64,000 nucleotides of DNA from Gilvibacter sediminis (GTDB lineage Bacteria; Bacteroidota; Bacteroidia; Flavobacteriales; Flavobacteriaceae): assembly GCF_028561565.1 (NCBI RefSeq), contig NZ_JAQQTE010000004.1, positions 1 through 64,000 of the forward strand, given 5' to 3'. The notes below the pieces were generated by a model. The model did no database searches and was not told the DNA's origin. It saw only the letters and a program-made list of their open reading frames with translations. Made by a program: the position numbers and the translations under genes. Of this stretch, positions 28,425 through 40,315 are shown piece after piece; position 1 is the first letter of the stretch; every line of letters begins with the position of its first letter.

Positions 28425-29852
28425 TTAGAGGGTAAGCTTTTTATTTAAGTCTTCCACGTATTTGCGGAATTGCTTGTCTGTAGCAGAAAGGTTGTCAACA
28501 GTTTTACAGGCGTGTAAAACGGTGGCGTGATCGCGTTTTCCGATCTGAGACCCAATACTGGCCAAACTCGCTTTGGTGAATTTCTTCGCAAAGAACATAG
28601 CCAATTGCCTAGCTTGAACAATATGACGCTTACGTGTTTTAGACTGTAAGGTGTCTACGTCCATTTGGAAGTAATCACTCACTACCTTTTGGATATAGTC
28701 AATAGAAACTTCGCGCTTGGTGTGCTTCACATAATTGTCCACGATCTTCTTGGCTAGATCAATAGTGATCTCACGCTTGTTGAAAGAAGAGTGAGCGATC
28801 AAGGAAATGATAGCGCCTTCCAGTTCACGGATGTTGGTCTTAATGTTGTTGGCTAAGAACTCAACGATCTCTTCCGGCATATCTACACCGTCTCTAAAGA
28901 GTTTGTTTTTGATAATCGCGATGCGGGTATCAAAATTCGGGTGTTGTAGTTCTGCAGATAGTCCCCACTTAAAACGAGATAACAAGCGCTGCTCTATATC
29001 AATCATATCAACAGGAGCCTTGTCTGAAGTCAAGATCACCTGCTTACCGTTTTGGTGTAAGTGATTGAAAATGTGGAAGAAAACATCCTGTGTTCCTGCT
29101 TTTCCAGAAAGCAATTGGATATCATCTACAATAAGTACATCAATGATCTGATAGAAATGAATGAAATCATTTCTGTTATTCTTTTTAACCGACTCGATGT
29201 ATTGCTGAGTGAATTTCTCTGCAGAAATGTAGAGGACGGTCTTTTCTGGATATTTGTCTTTGATCTCCACTCCAATGGCGTGTACCAAATGAGTCTTTCC
29301 AAGGCCAACGCCTCCAAAGATCAGAAGTGGGTTGAAGGAAGTTCCTCCTGGTTTGTTGGCTACAGCCATACCCGCGGAGCGCGCTAAGCGGTTGGAATCT
29401 CCTTCTAAGAAATTTTCAAAATTGTAACTCGGATTGAGTTGCGATTCGATCTTTACATTGCGAATCCCAGGAATTACGAACGGATTCTTAAGTTCTGGGC
29501 TTTTGTTCTTTATAGGAACGTCCACCTCTTGACTTTTAAGGTTCGTGCGCTGTGTACTCGGGATCTTTTCTGTAAAAGGTTGTTTGTTGCCGTATGTATT
29601 CTCCATTTTGATCACATAGACCAATTTGGCTTCGGCACCCAACTCTTTGGTTAAGGCAACTTTTAAGAGCTTTACATAATGCTCCTCTAACCACTCGTAA
29701 AAAAACTTACTCGGAACCTGAATGCTCAAGGCATTATCGGTGAGCTTAACTGCTTGAATCGGTTCAAACCAAGTTTTGTAGGCTTGAGTTGTAATATTGT
29801 CCTTTATAAAAGACAGACAATGGTTCCAAACAGATTCCGCGGTTCTGCTCAT
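28425..29852 (-). CDS. dnaA: chromosomal replication initiator DnaA
   Basis: 475 residues with domain I (1-80), a variable linker, an AAA+ domain with Walker A GGVGLGKTH (180-188) and Walker B VLIVDDIQLL, and the C-terminal DNA-binding signature IGKRDHATVLHACKTV. It opens the origin by binding DnaA boxes. The DnaA operon here contains the phosphatase gene, not dnaN. Confidence 0.97.
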   Translation of the reverse strand: MSRTAESVWNHCLSFIKDNITTQAYKTWFEPIQAVKLTDNALSIQVPSKFFYEWLEEHYVKLLKVALTKELGAEAKLVYVIKMENTYGNKQPFTEKIPSTQRTNLKSQEVDVPIKNKSPELKNPFVIPGIRNVKIESQLNPSYNFENFLEGDSNRLARSAGMAVANKPGGTSFNPLLIFGGVGLGKTHLVHAIGVEIKDKYPEKTVLYISAEKFTQQYIESVKKNNRNDFIHFYQIIDVLIVDDIQLLSGKAGTQDVFFHIFNHLHQNGKQVILTSDKAPVDMIDIEQRLLSRFKWGLSAELQHPNFDTRIAIIKNKLFRDGVDMPEEIVEFLANNIKTNIRELEGAIISLIAHSSFNKREITIDLAKKIVDNYVKHTKREVSIDYIQKVVSDYFQMDVDTLQSKTRKRHIVQARQLAMFFAKKFTKASLASIGSQIGKRDHATVLHACKTVDNLSATDKQFRKYVEDLNKKLTL

Positions 29853-30064
29853 AATGTATTAAAAAAGTGTTGTTTTTGAGTTGTTAGTTGCTGTAGAAAA
29901 AAATAGGGGATAGTGACTTCCCTAACAATTCCTTAACCCTGCAAATATGTGAACAAAAAAATGAAAAAAAAAATGGAAGCAGTATTGTATTTTAAGTTTT
30001 TTTTTGTGATACTTCCATAAAGGGAAAGATACAACTTTTACTTCACTTATTTAAATCCTAAACT
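29853..30064. promoter_or_regulatory. AT-rich region upstream of dnaA
   Basis: 212 bp with long A/T runs. One site fits the DnaA box TTNTNCACA loosely (TGTGAACAA, 29951-29959 on plus). A long imperfect inverted repeat ATGGAAG...CTTCCAT surrounds an A/T tract (about 29973-30018). No cluster of DnaA boxes is present, so oriC is not placed here. Confidence 0.4.
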
Positions 30065-30463
30065 TTGCTGCCGCACACTTTTGAATTTCGGGTGAGATAT
30101 GGAGAAACTGACCAGATGGGAGTGGTCTATCACGGCGCGTATCCCGCGTATTTCGAGATGGGACGCACGGAATGGCTCAGAAATCTAGGTGTCACTTATC
30201 GGTGGATGGAAGAACACGATGTCATGTTGCCAGTAGTTGATTTGTCCATCAGATACAAGCAACCCGCTCGCTATGACGATAGACTTGTGTTAACCACTGA
30301 GTTACGGGAAAACCCCAGCTACAAAATCACCTTTGATTACACCTTGAAAAATACTTCTGAAGAGGTTCTCGCAACGGCGTCCACGACCTTGGTTTTTAAA
30401 TCAGCAGTTAACAATAAATTAATACGAGTTCCTGATTATATCACCGAGCGTTTGAAGGCGTAA
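30065..30463 (+). CDS. acyl-CoA thioesterase, YbgC/FadM family
   Basis: 132 residues with a hot-dog fold: FEFRVRYGETDQMGVVYHGAYPAYFEMGRTEWLR contains the conserved Asp (TDQMGVVYH) of the 4HBT family. It hydrolyses acyl-CoA thioesters. The start is TTG 30065 (or CTG 30068); no ATG is available upstream of the conserved RVRYGETD. A box resembling TAnnTTTG with one extra base directly precedes it. Confidence 0.88.
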   Translation: MLPHTFEFRVRYGETDQMGVVYHGAYPAYFEMGRTEWLRNLGVTYRWMEEHDVMLPVVDLSIRYKQPARYDDRLVLTTELRENPSYKITFDYTLKNTSEEVLATASTTLVFKSAVNNKLIRVPDYITERLKA

Positions 30464-30474
30464 TCCTACTAACG

Positions 30475-31080
30475 CTAATTTGTAGGAATAAACTGCGCCG
30501 GATAGAGCTTTTTGACCGCATTTTCTACACGACTTATTCGAGAAGAACGAACCTGTAAATGGAGACTGACATCTTGAGCGCTTTCCTGGCTGATAATGGT
30601 TATACCTTCTTCATCAATTAACCTCATAATTCTGCCCAACAGATTATAGGGTGTTTTGATCACAAACGGTGTTTCTATATAGCGCGTTTCGATCTCGCTG
30701 GCTTCCAATGCTAGTTTAGCTCCAGTTCTATAGGCGTTGATCAGTCCGCCAATACCCAGTTTAGTGCCGCCAAAGTAACGCACTACCACTACCAGAACAT
30801 CCGTAAGCTCAAAAGCTTGTATCTGCCCGTAAATTGGAGCGCCGGCACTGTTCGCAGGTTCACCGTCATCATTGGCTCTGTACTGTGGTTGCGATACCCC
30901 TAGCTGATAGGCGTAACACCAATGGCGTGCAGTATGATGCTCTTTTTTTAAGGTTTCAATATGTTCTGCCACTTCTTCCACAGCGCTTAAGGGAAAGGCA
31001 TAACCTAAGAATTTGCTCCCGCGATCTTTGAAGATCTGCGGGCTGCTTGGCGCTTTTATGGTTTTATACTGATCTTCCAT
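30475..31080 (-). CDS. YigZ/IMPACT family protein
   Basis: 201 residues. The N-terminal UPF0029 domain shows KDRGSKFLGYAFPL, HTARHWCYAY and NDDGEPANSAGAPIYGQI; GGTKLGIGGLINAYRTGAKLAL follows. The C-terminal DUF1949-like domain covers about 140-201. The biochemical role is unsettled; the eukaryotic relative IMPACT regulates Gcn2. It abuts the EamA gene (stop/start share a base). Confidence 0.92.
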   Translation of the reverse strand: MEDQYKTIKAPSSPQIFKDRGSKFLGYAFPLSAVEEVAEHIETLKKEHHTARHWCYAYQLGVSQPQYRANDDGEPANSAGAPIYGQIQAFELTDVLVVVVRYFGGTKLGIGGLINAYRTGAKLALEASEIETRYIETPFVIKTPYNLLGRIMRLIDEEGITIISQESAQDVSLHLQVRSSRISRVENAVKKLYPAQFIPTN

Positions 31081-31949
31081 TAGGTGAAATAGGCAATGAT
31101 GGCAATACTGACAAGGGCAAGTGCTATTCCTACCCAGTTACTGGTACTCAAGCGTTCTTTGAACAAGAGAATACCTGTCAAAGTGGCTAAGATAACAATA
31201 GCTATATTGTTCATAGTAAATACTGTAGCGCTGTCTAAATACGAAATCCGCAGAGCCTGAACCAAAAAGTAGATGCTGAAATAATTAGGAATACCCAAGG
31301 CGATCCCTGCGATTATGTTTCTCGGAGCAATGCTTAGTTGGGATTGCATTCGTTTGTAGAACAGTAGCAGTATACCGCTTATCGCAGCTGCCGCAAAGAT
31401 GGTTGCAGAGAATTGACTGACCTCTGTTGGACCCACGCGGTCTTCTTCCAAAAATTTAATGCTGGTATCAATAACTCCACTGCCTAAGAATACCAATAAG
31501 GGTAGAGCGAGGTCCTTTAAGGCCAAAGAAGTCTGCGCTCCCGATTTTTTGGAACTGAGGTACAGGGCCACAAGTGCTAAACCAATTCCAATCAGCTTGG
31601 GAAATGTAGCTACTTCCTTATAATAAAGAAACCCGAAGAGTATAGGAATGGCAACGCTCATTTTAGTAGCTACGGATACTACCGAGAGTCCTAAGCGCTG
31701 AGCCGTCAAGGCCATTAAATTAAAAATAGCAATAAACAGTATCCCTAAACACAGTGCTGGCATAAACCAGCTTTTGGTCCAAGGGGCATCTTCTAGGTTA
31801 AGCACTCCATAAGCGATATAGCCACAACTCGCTGCAACGATATAGTTGACAACGATGGCTTGAAAAGTATTTACCTTTAAGCGTCCAAAGGCCTTGAATA
31901 AGGTTAGGATAATGGTAGAAGAGACTATGGATAATATGAGGTTGATCAA
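31080..31949 (-). CDS. EamA/DMT family transporter
   Basis: 289 residues, ten hydrophobic segments in two EamA repeats (about 5-135 and 150-288). It belongs to the drug/metabolite transporter superfamily; the substrate is unknown. The start overlaps ribD by 4 bp. A link to riboflavin precursors would be speculation. Confidence 0.88.
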   Translation of the reverse strand: MINLILSIVSSTIILTLFKAFGRLKVNTFQAIVVNYIVAASCGYIAYGVLNLEDAPWTKSWFMPALCLGILFIAIFNLMALTAQRLGLSVVSVATKMSVAIPILFGFLYYKEVATFPKLIGIGLALVALYLSSKKSGAQTSLALKDLALPLLVFLGSGVIDTSIKFLEEDRVGPTEVSQFSATIFAAAAISGILLLFYKRMQSQLSIAPRNIIAGIALGIPNYFSIYFLVQALRISYLDSATVFTMNNIAIVILATLTGILLFKERLSTSNWVGIALALVSIAIIAYFT

Positions 31950-33028
31950 AGCTGCGCGGGATTCAAATAAGTATGCAATTGGTCTTGGTCGATTTTTTCA
32001 ACTGCTGTTGGCTCCAATTTGAGCTCAGGAGCTGCAATGCCATCCCCTAAGTTCACTGCGCCGGTGAATACACGGGCCTCGTCCCAAATTCCTGATTGTA
32101 TGAATCGATTCAGCGTATCTGCTCCGCCTTCTATCAACACTGATTGCAACCCATGATCGTAGAGTATGGCGAGCAAGTGATCTATTTCAAAGCTCAGTTC
32201 TTGCACCTTTATACAGGACACGTTTGGGAATTCTTTGGAGTTGTCCTTTGTCGTAATTACAAGGGTCTGAGTGCTACCGTCTAAGAGTTTTAAAGTCGGA
32301 TCGAGTTTTCCCTTCGGATCCAAAACAACCCGCACCGGAGACTTGCCGGGCCAGTCTCTTGTGGTTAAAGAGGGGTTGTCTGCCAATGCTGTGTTCACCC
32401 CGATAAGGATCGCAGATTCTTCGCTGCGCCAACGGTGTGTTCTTTGTCGGCTTAACGTATTGCTTATCCATACAGGAGCTTGCGTGTTCTTTGATTTTGG
32501 TGCTAAAAATCCATCCGAGCTTTGCGCCCACTTTAAAAGGACATACGACCGCTTTTTTGAATGAAAGGTAAAAAAGCGCCGGTTGAGAAATTGCGCCTCT
32601 TTTTCTAATACACCAGAAATCACTTCAACGCCTGCTGCTTTGAGTTTCGCGATACCTCGACCTGCAACTTGCGGGTTAGGGTCGGTACTTCCAATAACCA
32701 CACGCGCTACTTTGTGTTTGATCAATAAATCAGAGCAAGGAGGAGTTCTTCCGTGATGCGAGCAAGGTTCCAAGGAAACATAAGCTGTGGCTTCTTGGAG
32801 CAAGTTTTTATCCTTGACACTGGCAACTGCATTAACCTCGGCATGAGGTTCTCCAGCACGTTGGTGCCATCCTTCACCGATGATGGCGTTTTTGTACACA
32901 ATCACACAGCCTACCATGGGATTTGGATCTGTAGTGCCTTGACCCAGTTTGGCCAATTCAAGACAACGCCTCATAAAGGGGAGATGCTCCTGTTGATTGT
33001 GGCTTGAATTTGCTGCGGATGAACTCAC
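31946..33028 (-). CDS. ribD: bifunctional riboflavin biosynthesis protein RibD
   Basis: 360 residues from GTG 33028. The deaminase domain (to about 150) carries zinc ligands in GEPHAEVNAV and EPCSHHGRTPPC. The reductase domain follows (VLLKWAQSSDGFLAPKS, SVLIEGGADTLNRFI). It makes the second and third steps of riboflavin synthesis. The frame could begin at TTG 33052, adding eight residues with no family similarity. Confidence 0.93.
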   Translation of the reverse strand: MSSSAANSSHNQQEHLPFMRRCLELAKLGQGTTDPNPMVGCVIVYKNAIIGEGWHQRAGEPHAEVNAVASVKDKNLLQEATAYVSLEPCSHHGRTPPCSDLLIKHKVARVVIGSTDPNPQVAGRGIAKLKAAGVEVISGVLEKEAQFLNRRFFTFHSKKRSYVLLKWAQSSDGFLAPKSKNTQAPVWISNTLSRQRTHRWRSEESAILIGVNTALADNPSLTTRDWPGKSPVRVVLDPKGKLDPTLKLLDGSTQTLVITTKDNSKEFPNVSCIKVQELSFEIDHLLAILYDHGLQSVLIEGGADTLNRFIQSGIWDEARVFTGAVNLGDGIAAPELKLEPTAVEKIDQDQLHTYLNPAQL

Positions 33029-33069
33029 AAAGATTGTGTAATTTAGCTTCAAAAATACGACAATTCATC

Positions 33070-33555
33070 ATGTCTTCTTTCACCATCAGACCCATACTTC
33101 CCAAAGACGATATTCAGATCGCAGAAGTGATCAAAAAAGTGCTTGTAGAACACGGTGTGCCTAAGGTAGGTACCGCTTACGAGGATGAAGCGCTGAATTG
33201 TATGCACAAAACCTATCAAGTTCCAAGAGCGCAGTATTTTGTAGTGGATACGCCTCAGGGAATTATCGGTGGAGCAGGGGTGGCCCAGTTGGCCAATTTT
33301 GACGGCAATATCTGTGAGCTGCAGAAGATGTATTTTTTGCCAGAGGCTCGCGGTCGCGGAATCGGATCGGCCATGATGGAGCGATGCCTGGAGACGGCCA
33401 AGAACTTCCGTTTTGATCAGTGTTATCTCGAGACTATGCCCAATATGCATGCTGCTCAAAAACTTTATAAGAATACTGGTTTTCATTATATCGACTGTGC
33501 CATGGGCAATACGGGGCACTACAGCTGTCCGGTACATATGCTAATCGACCTTTAG
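33070..33555 (+). CDS. GNAT family N-acetyltransferase
   Basis: 161 residues. FTIRPILPKDDIQIAEVIKKVL, CELQKMYFLPEARGRGIGSAMMERCLE (acetyl-CoA loop RGRGIG) and TMPNMHAAQKLYKNTGFHYID are classic GNAT blocks. ATG 33070 is preferred to 33004 because the longer frame overlaps ribD. It heads a run with prmC (1 bp gap) and a LOG protein. Confidence 0.9.
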   Translation: MSSFTIRPILPKDDIQIAEVIKKVLVEHGVPKVGTAYEDEALNCMHKTYQVPRAQYFVVDTPQGIIGGAGVAQLANFDGNICELQKMYFLPEARGRGIGSAMMERCLETAKNFRFDQCYLETMPNMHAAQKLYKNTGFHYIDCAMGNTGHYSCPVHMLIDL

Positions 33556-33556
33556 T

Positions 33557-34393
33557 TTGAACTACAAACAACTTCATCAGCATTGGCAAGAAAGTCTGGA
33601 GCCAATCTATGGCTTAGAAGAGGTTACTGCTTTGTTGGATCTGGCATTACATCATTGCAGTGAAATAGAGCCCGCACGGTTTAGAATCGAACCTCAGATC
33701 CCATCGGCTTTACTTAAAGAATTAACTGCTATTGAAAAGCGGTTGGCGCAGCAAGAGCCTATTCAATATATATTAGGACAAGTACACTTTTACCAATTGG
33801 AGTTAAACGTTGGCCCCGGCGTATTGATTCCCAGACCAGAAACAGAGGAATTGGTGGCCTGGATCTTAGAGGATCACCCCAATAAAGAAGCCACGGTCAT
33901 TGATTTTTGCAGCGGTTCAGGAGCTATAGCCTTGGCGTTAAAGGCCAATAGGAACCCATGGAAGGTGACGGGATTGGAGTGGTCTGAGGCCGCTTTGCAG
34001 ATAGCACGTCAAAACAAGAAAGCACTCGGCTTGGATGTTGAATTTATTCACGCTGATCTTTTTGCTGCCGATGCGGTGGAGGGAACGTTTGATATTATGG
34101 TCAGTAATCCTCCCTATGTGCGCGAATCTGAACGCCAGCTGATGAATCCCAATGTTTTGGAGCACGAACCCGATATGGCCTTGTTTGTTGCGGATGACGA
34201 CCCTTATGTGTTTTATACCCGTATCGCAGCTTTGGCGCAGCTTCATTTAAAACCTCAGGGGACGCTTTATCTGGAAATCAATGAGTATCTTAGTGAGGAA
34301 CTCACGCAGCAATTAGAAGCCATGGGCTTTGCGGTGGAACTGCGGCAAGACCTTTACCTCAAAGACCGGATGCTCAAATGTCAAAAGAAATAA
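33557..34393 (+). CDS. prmC: peptide chain release factor N5-glutamine methyltransferase
   Basis: 278 residues. PrmC methylates the GGQ glutamine of release factors. Motifs: an N-terminal helical domain, RPETEELV, the SAM loop DFCSGSGAIALAL (116-128) and the substrate motif NPPY (184-187). The start is TTG 33557, one base after the GNAT stop; the product begins MNYKQLHQHW. Confidence 0.94.
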   Translation: MNYKQLHQHWQESLEPIYGLEEVTALLDLALHHCSEIEPARFRIEPQIPSALLKELTAIEKRLAQQEPIQYILGQVHFYQLELNVGPGVLIPRPETEELVAWILEDHPNKEATVIDFCSGSGAIALALKANRNPWKVTGLEWSEAALQIARQNKKALGLDVEFIHADLFAADAVEGTFDIMVSNPPYVRESERQLMNPNVLEHEPDMALFVADDDPYVFYTRIAALAQLHLKPQGTLYLEINEYLSEELTQQLEAMGFAVELRQDLYLKDRMLKCQKK

Positions 34394-34977
34394 GCTTGGA
34401 TAGAATTGCAGTTTTCTGCGGAAGCAGCAGCGGAAACGATATGGCCATAACCGATGCCGCTCAGAAGTTGGGGCAACTCTTAGTAGCCCAGCAGATAGAG
34501 CTGGTCTATGGTGCCGCCAAGATCGGAGTCATGGGAGAGATTGCCAAGGCTGTTTTGGATGCCGGTGGATACGTAACCGGCGTTATCCCTGAGTTCCTGA
34601 AACGCAAAGAAGTGGTTCATCTGGGGCTTTCAGAATTGATAACTACAAAGAATATGCACCAGCGCAAACTCATCATGAGTGAACGCAGTGATGGTTTTAT
34701 AGCGCTTCCCGGAGGCTTTGGAACCCTAGAAGAACTCTTTGAGATCATCACTTGGTCGCAATTAGGGCTGCATCAAAAACCCGTGGGTCTTCTCAATATA
34801 AATGGCTTCTATGATCCTTTGATCAATCTTCTGGAAGGGATGGTTCGCAAGGGTTTTCTCAAAATGGAGAATTTTGAGATCCTCTTGGTTGCCACGGAGC
34901 CCGAACAGCTTTTGGACAAAATGCGCAGTTTTGTGCCTAAAAATGTGCCAAAGTGGTTGACTCAAGATCGAACCTAA
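34378..34977 (+). CDS. LOG-family protein (TIGR00730, cytokinin riboside monophosphate phosphoribohydrolase type)
   Basis: 199 residues. VYGAAKIGVMGEIAKAVLDAGG and LPGGFGTLEELFEIITWSQLG are the LOG signature (PGGxGTxxE). Members release the base from nucleoside monophosphates; the bacterial substrate is uncertain. It overlaps prmC by 16 bp. Confidence 0.92.
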   Translation: MSKEISLDRIAVFCGSSSGNDMAITDAAQKLGQLLVAQQIELVYGAAKIGVMGEIAKAVLDAGGYVTGVIPEFLKRKEVVHLGLSELITTKNMHQRKLIMSERSDGFIALPGGFGTLEELFEIITWSQLGLHQKPVGLLNINGFYDPLINLLEGMVRKGFLKMENFEILLVATEPEQLLDKMRSFVPKNVPKWLTQDRT

Positions 34978-35390
34978 TCGATAAAGTGTTAATTTTCATC
35001 GATTAAATACAAAGTGCTACTTTTTTTGTATTTTTATACTTAATTCAATTACCGTCCGAATACATTTGAATCGTAAACAAATCACAGGGGTGTGATTTTA
35101 AGTTTCGCATTTAAAGACTTTAGGTCTTTATAAATATTGTTTGGTTGTGGGACGGCCACAATCTCCGAGAGATGTTGATGCGCGTTAAGGATTAGGAATT
35201 TTAAAGCAATTCATATTTTGGAGTCAACGGTTGTGGCTGGTCTCACTTTTTTTATACCGACATTTTAGAAACACTACATACGATCTTTATATAGCCATCA
35301 ATTCACAAATATTAATGCCGAGTTCAGCTTTTATTGGTTGGATGAACTCAGAGCAGGAGACATGGAGTAGAGTGTATTTGTGAACTTGAC

Positions 35391-35535
35391 CTTGAAAGGG
35401 CCTTTTTAAGCAGTAGTCTTCTTTCCGTATTCAGCCTAGCGGCGATCCCCGCGGTCTAGAAGTTATCACCATGATTTTTGCGTTAGTTATCTTTGGAACT
35501 ACTCTTTTAAAGGCCCTTTCTATTTTCTTTTTTTA
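35391..35535 (+). ncRNA. rod-shaped RNA candidate, possibly 6S-type
   Basis: GAAAGGGCCTTTTTAAG (35394-35410) pairs with CTTTTAAAGGCCCTTTC (35504-35520), and AGTAGT with ACTACT continues the helix inward. A large open centre follows, then a GC-rich apical hairpin (about 35434-35461). A T-rich run follows the 3' arm, so it can end transcription. A 130-nt rod with a central bubble fits 6S RNA, and a short flavobacterial 6S class is known. The assignment is inference. Confidence 0.4.
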
Positions 35536-35606
35536 CCGTTGATAAATACTGCAAAACTCCCAGAATTTTGCCCTGGTTTCACTAAGTGAAAACCCCAGAG
35601 CTTTAT

Positions 35607-35614
35607 TATTTTTG
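35607..35614 (+). promoter_or_regulatory. -7 box of the ligA promoter
   Basis: TATTTTTG, exact TAnnTTTG, ends 16 nt before ATG 35631. No -33 TTG at the usual distance. Confidence 0.5.
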
Positions 35615-35624
35615 GAGAAAGTGA

Positions 35625-37628
<2,004 letters not shown>

Positions 37629-37631
37629 GCC

Positions 37632-38147
37632 ATGATCGGTGCGTTAAAACATAAAAGTGTGCTCAAGCAGTTGCGTAAAAGCATTGCCAGCCAAGAGCGC
37701 GAATTGCCGACAACGGCGGTGAGTTCGCTAATGGTGCTCTGTCAAGAAGGTTCGCCTGAGCTAAAATCCGCAGTGATGAAGCTGGCTGACAAGCTTGGTA
37801 TAGATCAGGAGGCAGTTTACTATCGCGAGTTTGTGACCGGACTTAAACCTGACCAGTTGCAGTCTGACCAATGGTGTAAAAAGCACTTTGGTTGGCAAGG
37901 GAAATTGCAACATGAAGATGCAGCGACCTTTGCGCAAAAGGACTTTGATTTGATCATCGGTTATTATTGGGAGCCCAATGCGCTTTTGGATAATCTGATT
38001 GCAAGTAAACCTCATGCGTTCCGGGTGGGGCCTTTGGGAGGCCATGAAGAACTCTTTGACCTAACCATAGCAACTCCAAAAGGAGACTGGGCTGCTTTTG
38101 AATTTGAATTGATAAAATATCTTACCTTATTGAAACTTTGCCGTTAA
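37632..38147 (+). CDS. DUF6913 family protein
   Basis: 171 residues with no signal peptide or membrane segment. [30 protein letters not shown] is the recognisable block. It resembles proteins of unknown function restricted to Flavobacteriia that stand between ligA and dapA. It is cotranscribed with both neighbours (3-bp and 13-bp gaps). Confidence 0.75.
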   Translation: MIGALKHKSVLKQLRKSIASQERELPTTAVSSLMVLCQEGSPELKSAVMKLADKLGIDQEAVYYREFVTGLKPDQLQSDQWCKKHFGWQGKLQHEDAATFAQKDFDLIIGYYWEPNALLDNLIASKPHAFRVGPLGGHEELFDLTIATPKGDWAAFEFELIKYLTLLKLCR

Positions 38148-38160
38148 GGCCCTTAGAATT

Positions 38161-39036
38161 ATGCAAGAATTAATTGGAACCGGAGTGGCGCTGATCACTC
38201 CTTTTGACGCTCATGGAAATCCAGACCTCGAAGCCCTCACGGCTTTGGTGGATTTCAATATTGAAAATGGAGTGGATTATTTAGTGGTGCTCGGTACTAC
38301 TGCGGAATCTGCAACACTAACGGCCGAGGAGAAAGCAGCAGTAAAGGCCTGCATTACCAAAGCAAATAATAAACGCGTTCCAGAAGTGCTCGGAATAGGG
38401 GGGAACAACACGGCGGCAGTGGTTGAAGAACTCAAAACTACAGACCTGAGTGATTACGCGGCAGTGCTATCGGTATCGCCATACTACAATAAGCCTACGC
38501 AAGAAGGGATCTACCGTCATTTTGAGGCTGTGGCAAATGCCACTGATAAGCCGATCATCCTTTACAATGTTCCGGGAAGGACCTCTTCTAATATGGCTCC
38601 TGAGACTGTGGCTCGATTGGCTGCAGATTTTGACAATGTGGTTGCGATCAAAGAAGCTGCGGGTGATATTGTTCAAGCCATGGAACTTTTAAGGCTGGTT
38701 CCAGAAGACTTTTTGGTGATCTCTGGAGACGATATGATCACTTTGCCAATGGTTCTTGCCGGAGGCGCTGGAGTGATCTCTGTGATTGGGGAAGGAATGC
38801 CTGCGGAGTTTTCTGCCATGGTACGATTGGCCAGAGCAGGTCAGAACGAGCAAGCCAGAGCCCTGCAATATCAACTTATGCCCGTAATTGATATGATCTT
38901 TGAGGAGGGCAATCCGGCTGGGATCAAGGCCTTGTTAGCGCATCGAGGAATTTGTAGTGCAAATGTCCGTTTACCATTGGTAGAAGCAAGCGCTGGACTC
39001 AAAATGCGTATAGCCGATTTTTTAAAGGAATTTTAA
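38161..39036 (+). CDS. dapA: 4-hydroxy-tetrahydrodipicolinate synthase
   Basis: 291 residues. DapA condenses pyruvate with aspartate semialdehyde to start the diaminopimelate/lysine pathway; dapF lies at 22547. The Schiff-base Lys164 is in [10 protein letters not shown], Tyr135 in [12 protein letters not shown], and the TT pair in GTTAESATL. The fold is a TIM barrel. Confidence 0.96.
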   Translation: MQELIGTGVALITPFDAHGNPDLEALTALVDFNIENGVDYLVVLGTTAESATLTAEEKAAVKACITKANNKRVPEVLGIGGNNTAAVVEELKTTDLSDYAAVLSVSPYYNKPTQEGIYRHFEAVANATDKPIILYNVPGRTSSNMAPETVARLAADFDNVVAIKEAAGDIVQAMELLRLVPEDFLVISGDDMITLPMVLAGGAGVISVIGEGMPAEFSAMVRLARAGQNEQARALQYQLMPVIDMIFEEGNPAGIKALLAHRGICSANVRLPLVEASAGLKMRIADFLKEF

Positions 39037-39106
39037 GCCCGAGTTAAACTTTTCACAATCCGCATGGCACAAGGGCTGGAGTGTTTTAGCTTCGTGCAGA
39101 GAAGTG

Positions 39107-39137
39107 TTTTGTAATCTCGAAGAATTAACTAATTTTG
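39107..39137 (+). promoter_or_regulatory. bamD promoter, predicted leaderless
   Basis: TTTTG (39107-39111), 18 bp, TAATTTTG (39130-39137). ATG 39142 follows the box by 4 nt, so the transcript should begin at the start codon. Confidence 0.65.
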
Positions 39138-39141
39138 CAGG

Positions 39142-39963
39142 ATGTTTTTAAACAAAAACAAATATTACCTTTTGGCCCTTGGGGCGCTACTTTTGGTGGG
39201 AGCTTGTTCTCCCTTCCAAAAAGTGTATAAATCAGATGACGTAGCGGCTAAGTATCGCTTTGCAGATTCCTTGTATCAAGTTGGGAAGTATCGCAAAGCC
39301 CTAAAGCTGATGGAGGAGATCGTTCCTGCCTATCGTGGGAAGCCACAAGCAGAGCGTTTGATGTTCTTCTACGCCGATACCTATTACCAGCTAGGAGACT
39401 TCTATTTATCAGGCTACCAGTTTGAGCGTTTTGTGCGTTCGTATCCAAACAGTGATCGCGTGCAAGAGGCAGCCTACAAAGGGGCAAAGAGTTATTATGA
39501 GTTGTCACCGCGTTACTCCCTAGACCAGGAGGACACCTATACAGCTTTAGAGAAGTTGCAAGGCTTTATTGATCAATTTCCAGATTCAGATTACTTGCAA
39601 GAGGCCAATGGTTTGGTGGATGAACTCAACTCTAAATTAGAATACAAAGCGATCCGTATCGCTAAATCATACTATCACCGCGAAGATTACAAATCGGCCA
39701 TCGAGGCTTATGACAACTTTGCGACTGATTTCCCGGGGAGCCAATACAGAGCAGAAGCGTTCTTTATGCGACTCGAATCAGAATACAAACTAGCGATCAA
39801 TAGTTTTGAGACTTTGGTACCTGAACGTTTAACAGCCGCCAAAGAATATTACGACAGTTTTATGAAGTATTTTTCGGATTCCGAATACAGAGAAGCTGCC
39901 GATGAGATCTATCAAGACATTGAAGCGCGCATGGAATCCTTGAACACTGAAACAAAATCTTAA
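39142..39963 (+). CDS. bamD: outer membrane protein assembly factor BamD
   Basis: 273 residues. Lipobox LLVGAC gives Cys22. TPR-like helices follow (FADSLYQVGKYRKALKLMEEIVP, DTYYQLGDFYLSGYQFERFVRSYPNS, SYYHREDYKSAIEAYDNFATDFPGS). BamD is the essential lipoprotein partner of BamA in outer-membrane protein insertion. It leads bamD-rpoZ-coaBC-DUF4835. Confidence 0.92.
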   Translation: MFLNKNKYYLLALGALLLVGACSPFQKVYKSDDVAAKYRFADSLYQVGKYRKALKLMEEIVPAYRGKPQAERLMFFYADTYYQLGDFYLSGYQFERFVRSYPNSDRVQEAAYKGAKSYYELSPRYSLDQEDTYTALEKLQGFIDQFPDSDYLQEANGLVDELNSKLEYKAIRIAKSYYHREDYKSAIEAYDNFATDFPGSQYRAEAFFMRLESEYKLAINSFETLVPERLTAAKEYYDSFMKYFSDSEYREAADEIYQDIEARMESLNTETKS

Positions 39964-39974
39964 GGTTAGCACAT

Positions 39975-40304
39975 ATGATGAATTTAAAGAAATTGGACGC
40001 ACCTATCAACACTACCACTTATGATAAGAACTTGGTAGATGCTCCAACCGACAACATTTACGAGGCGATCTCAATTATTTCTAAGCGTGCCACACAGATC
40101 AACGCTGAGATCAAAAAGGAGTTGTTGGAGAAACTGGATGAGTTCGCGACCTACAACGATTCTTTAGAGGAGATCTTTGAGAACAAAGAGCAAATCGAAG
40201 TATCAAAGTTCTACGAAAAGCTTCCTAAGCCACATGCATTGGCGATCCAAGAGTGGTTGGAAGATAAGATCTACCACCGCAACACTCAGGAGGACGAGGC
40301 TTAA
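39975..40304 (+). CDS. rpoZ: RNA polymerase omega subunit, Bacteroidota type
   Basis: 109 residues. DNIYEAISIISKRATQINAEIKKELLEKL corresponds to the omega core (yEAv.iiakRA.qin), with a longer acidic tail than in proteobacteria. It stabilises the beta' subunit. ATG 39975 is followed by another ATG at 39978. It has the usual flavobacterial place between bamD and coaBC. Confidence 0.85.
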   Translation: MMNLKKLDAPINTTTYDKNLVDAPTDNIYEAISIISKRATQINAEIKKELLEKLDEFATYNDSLEEIFENKEQIEVSKFYEKLPKPHALAIQEWLEDKIYHRNTQEDEA

Positions 40305-40315
40305 TTAATTCTGCC

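Noticed and set aside
29853-30064. oriC next to dnaA
   Set aside because: Only one loose DnaA-box match in an AT-rich gap; no cluster of boxes and no dnaN/recF neighbourhood.
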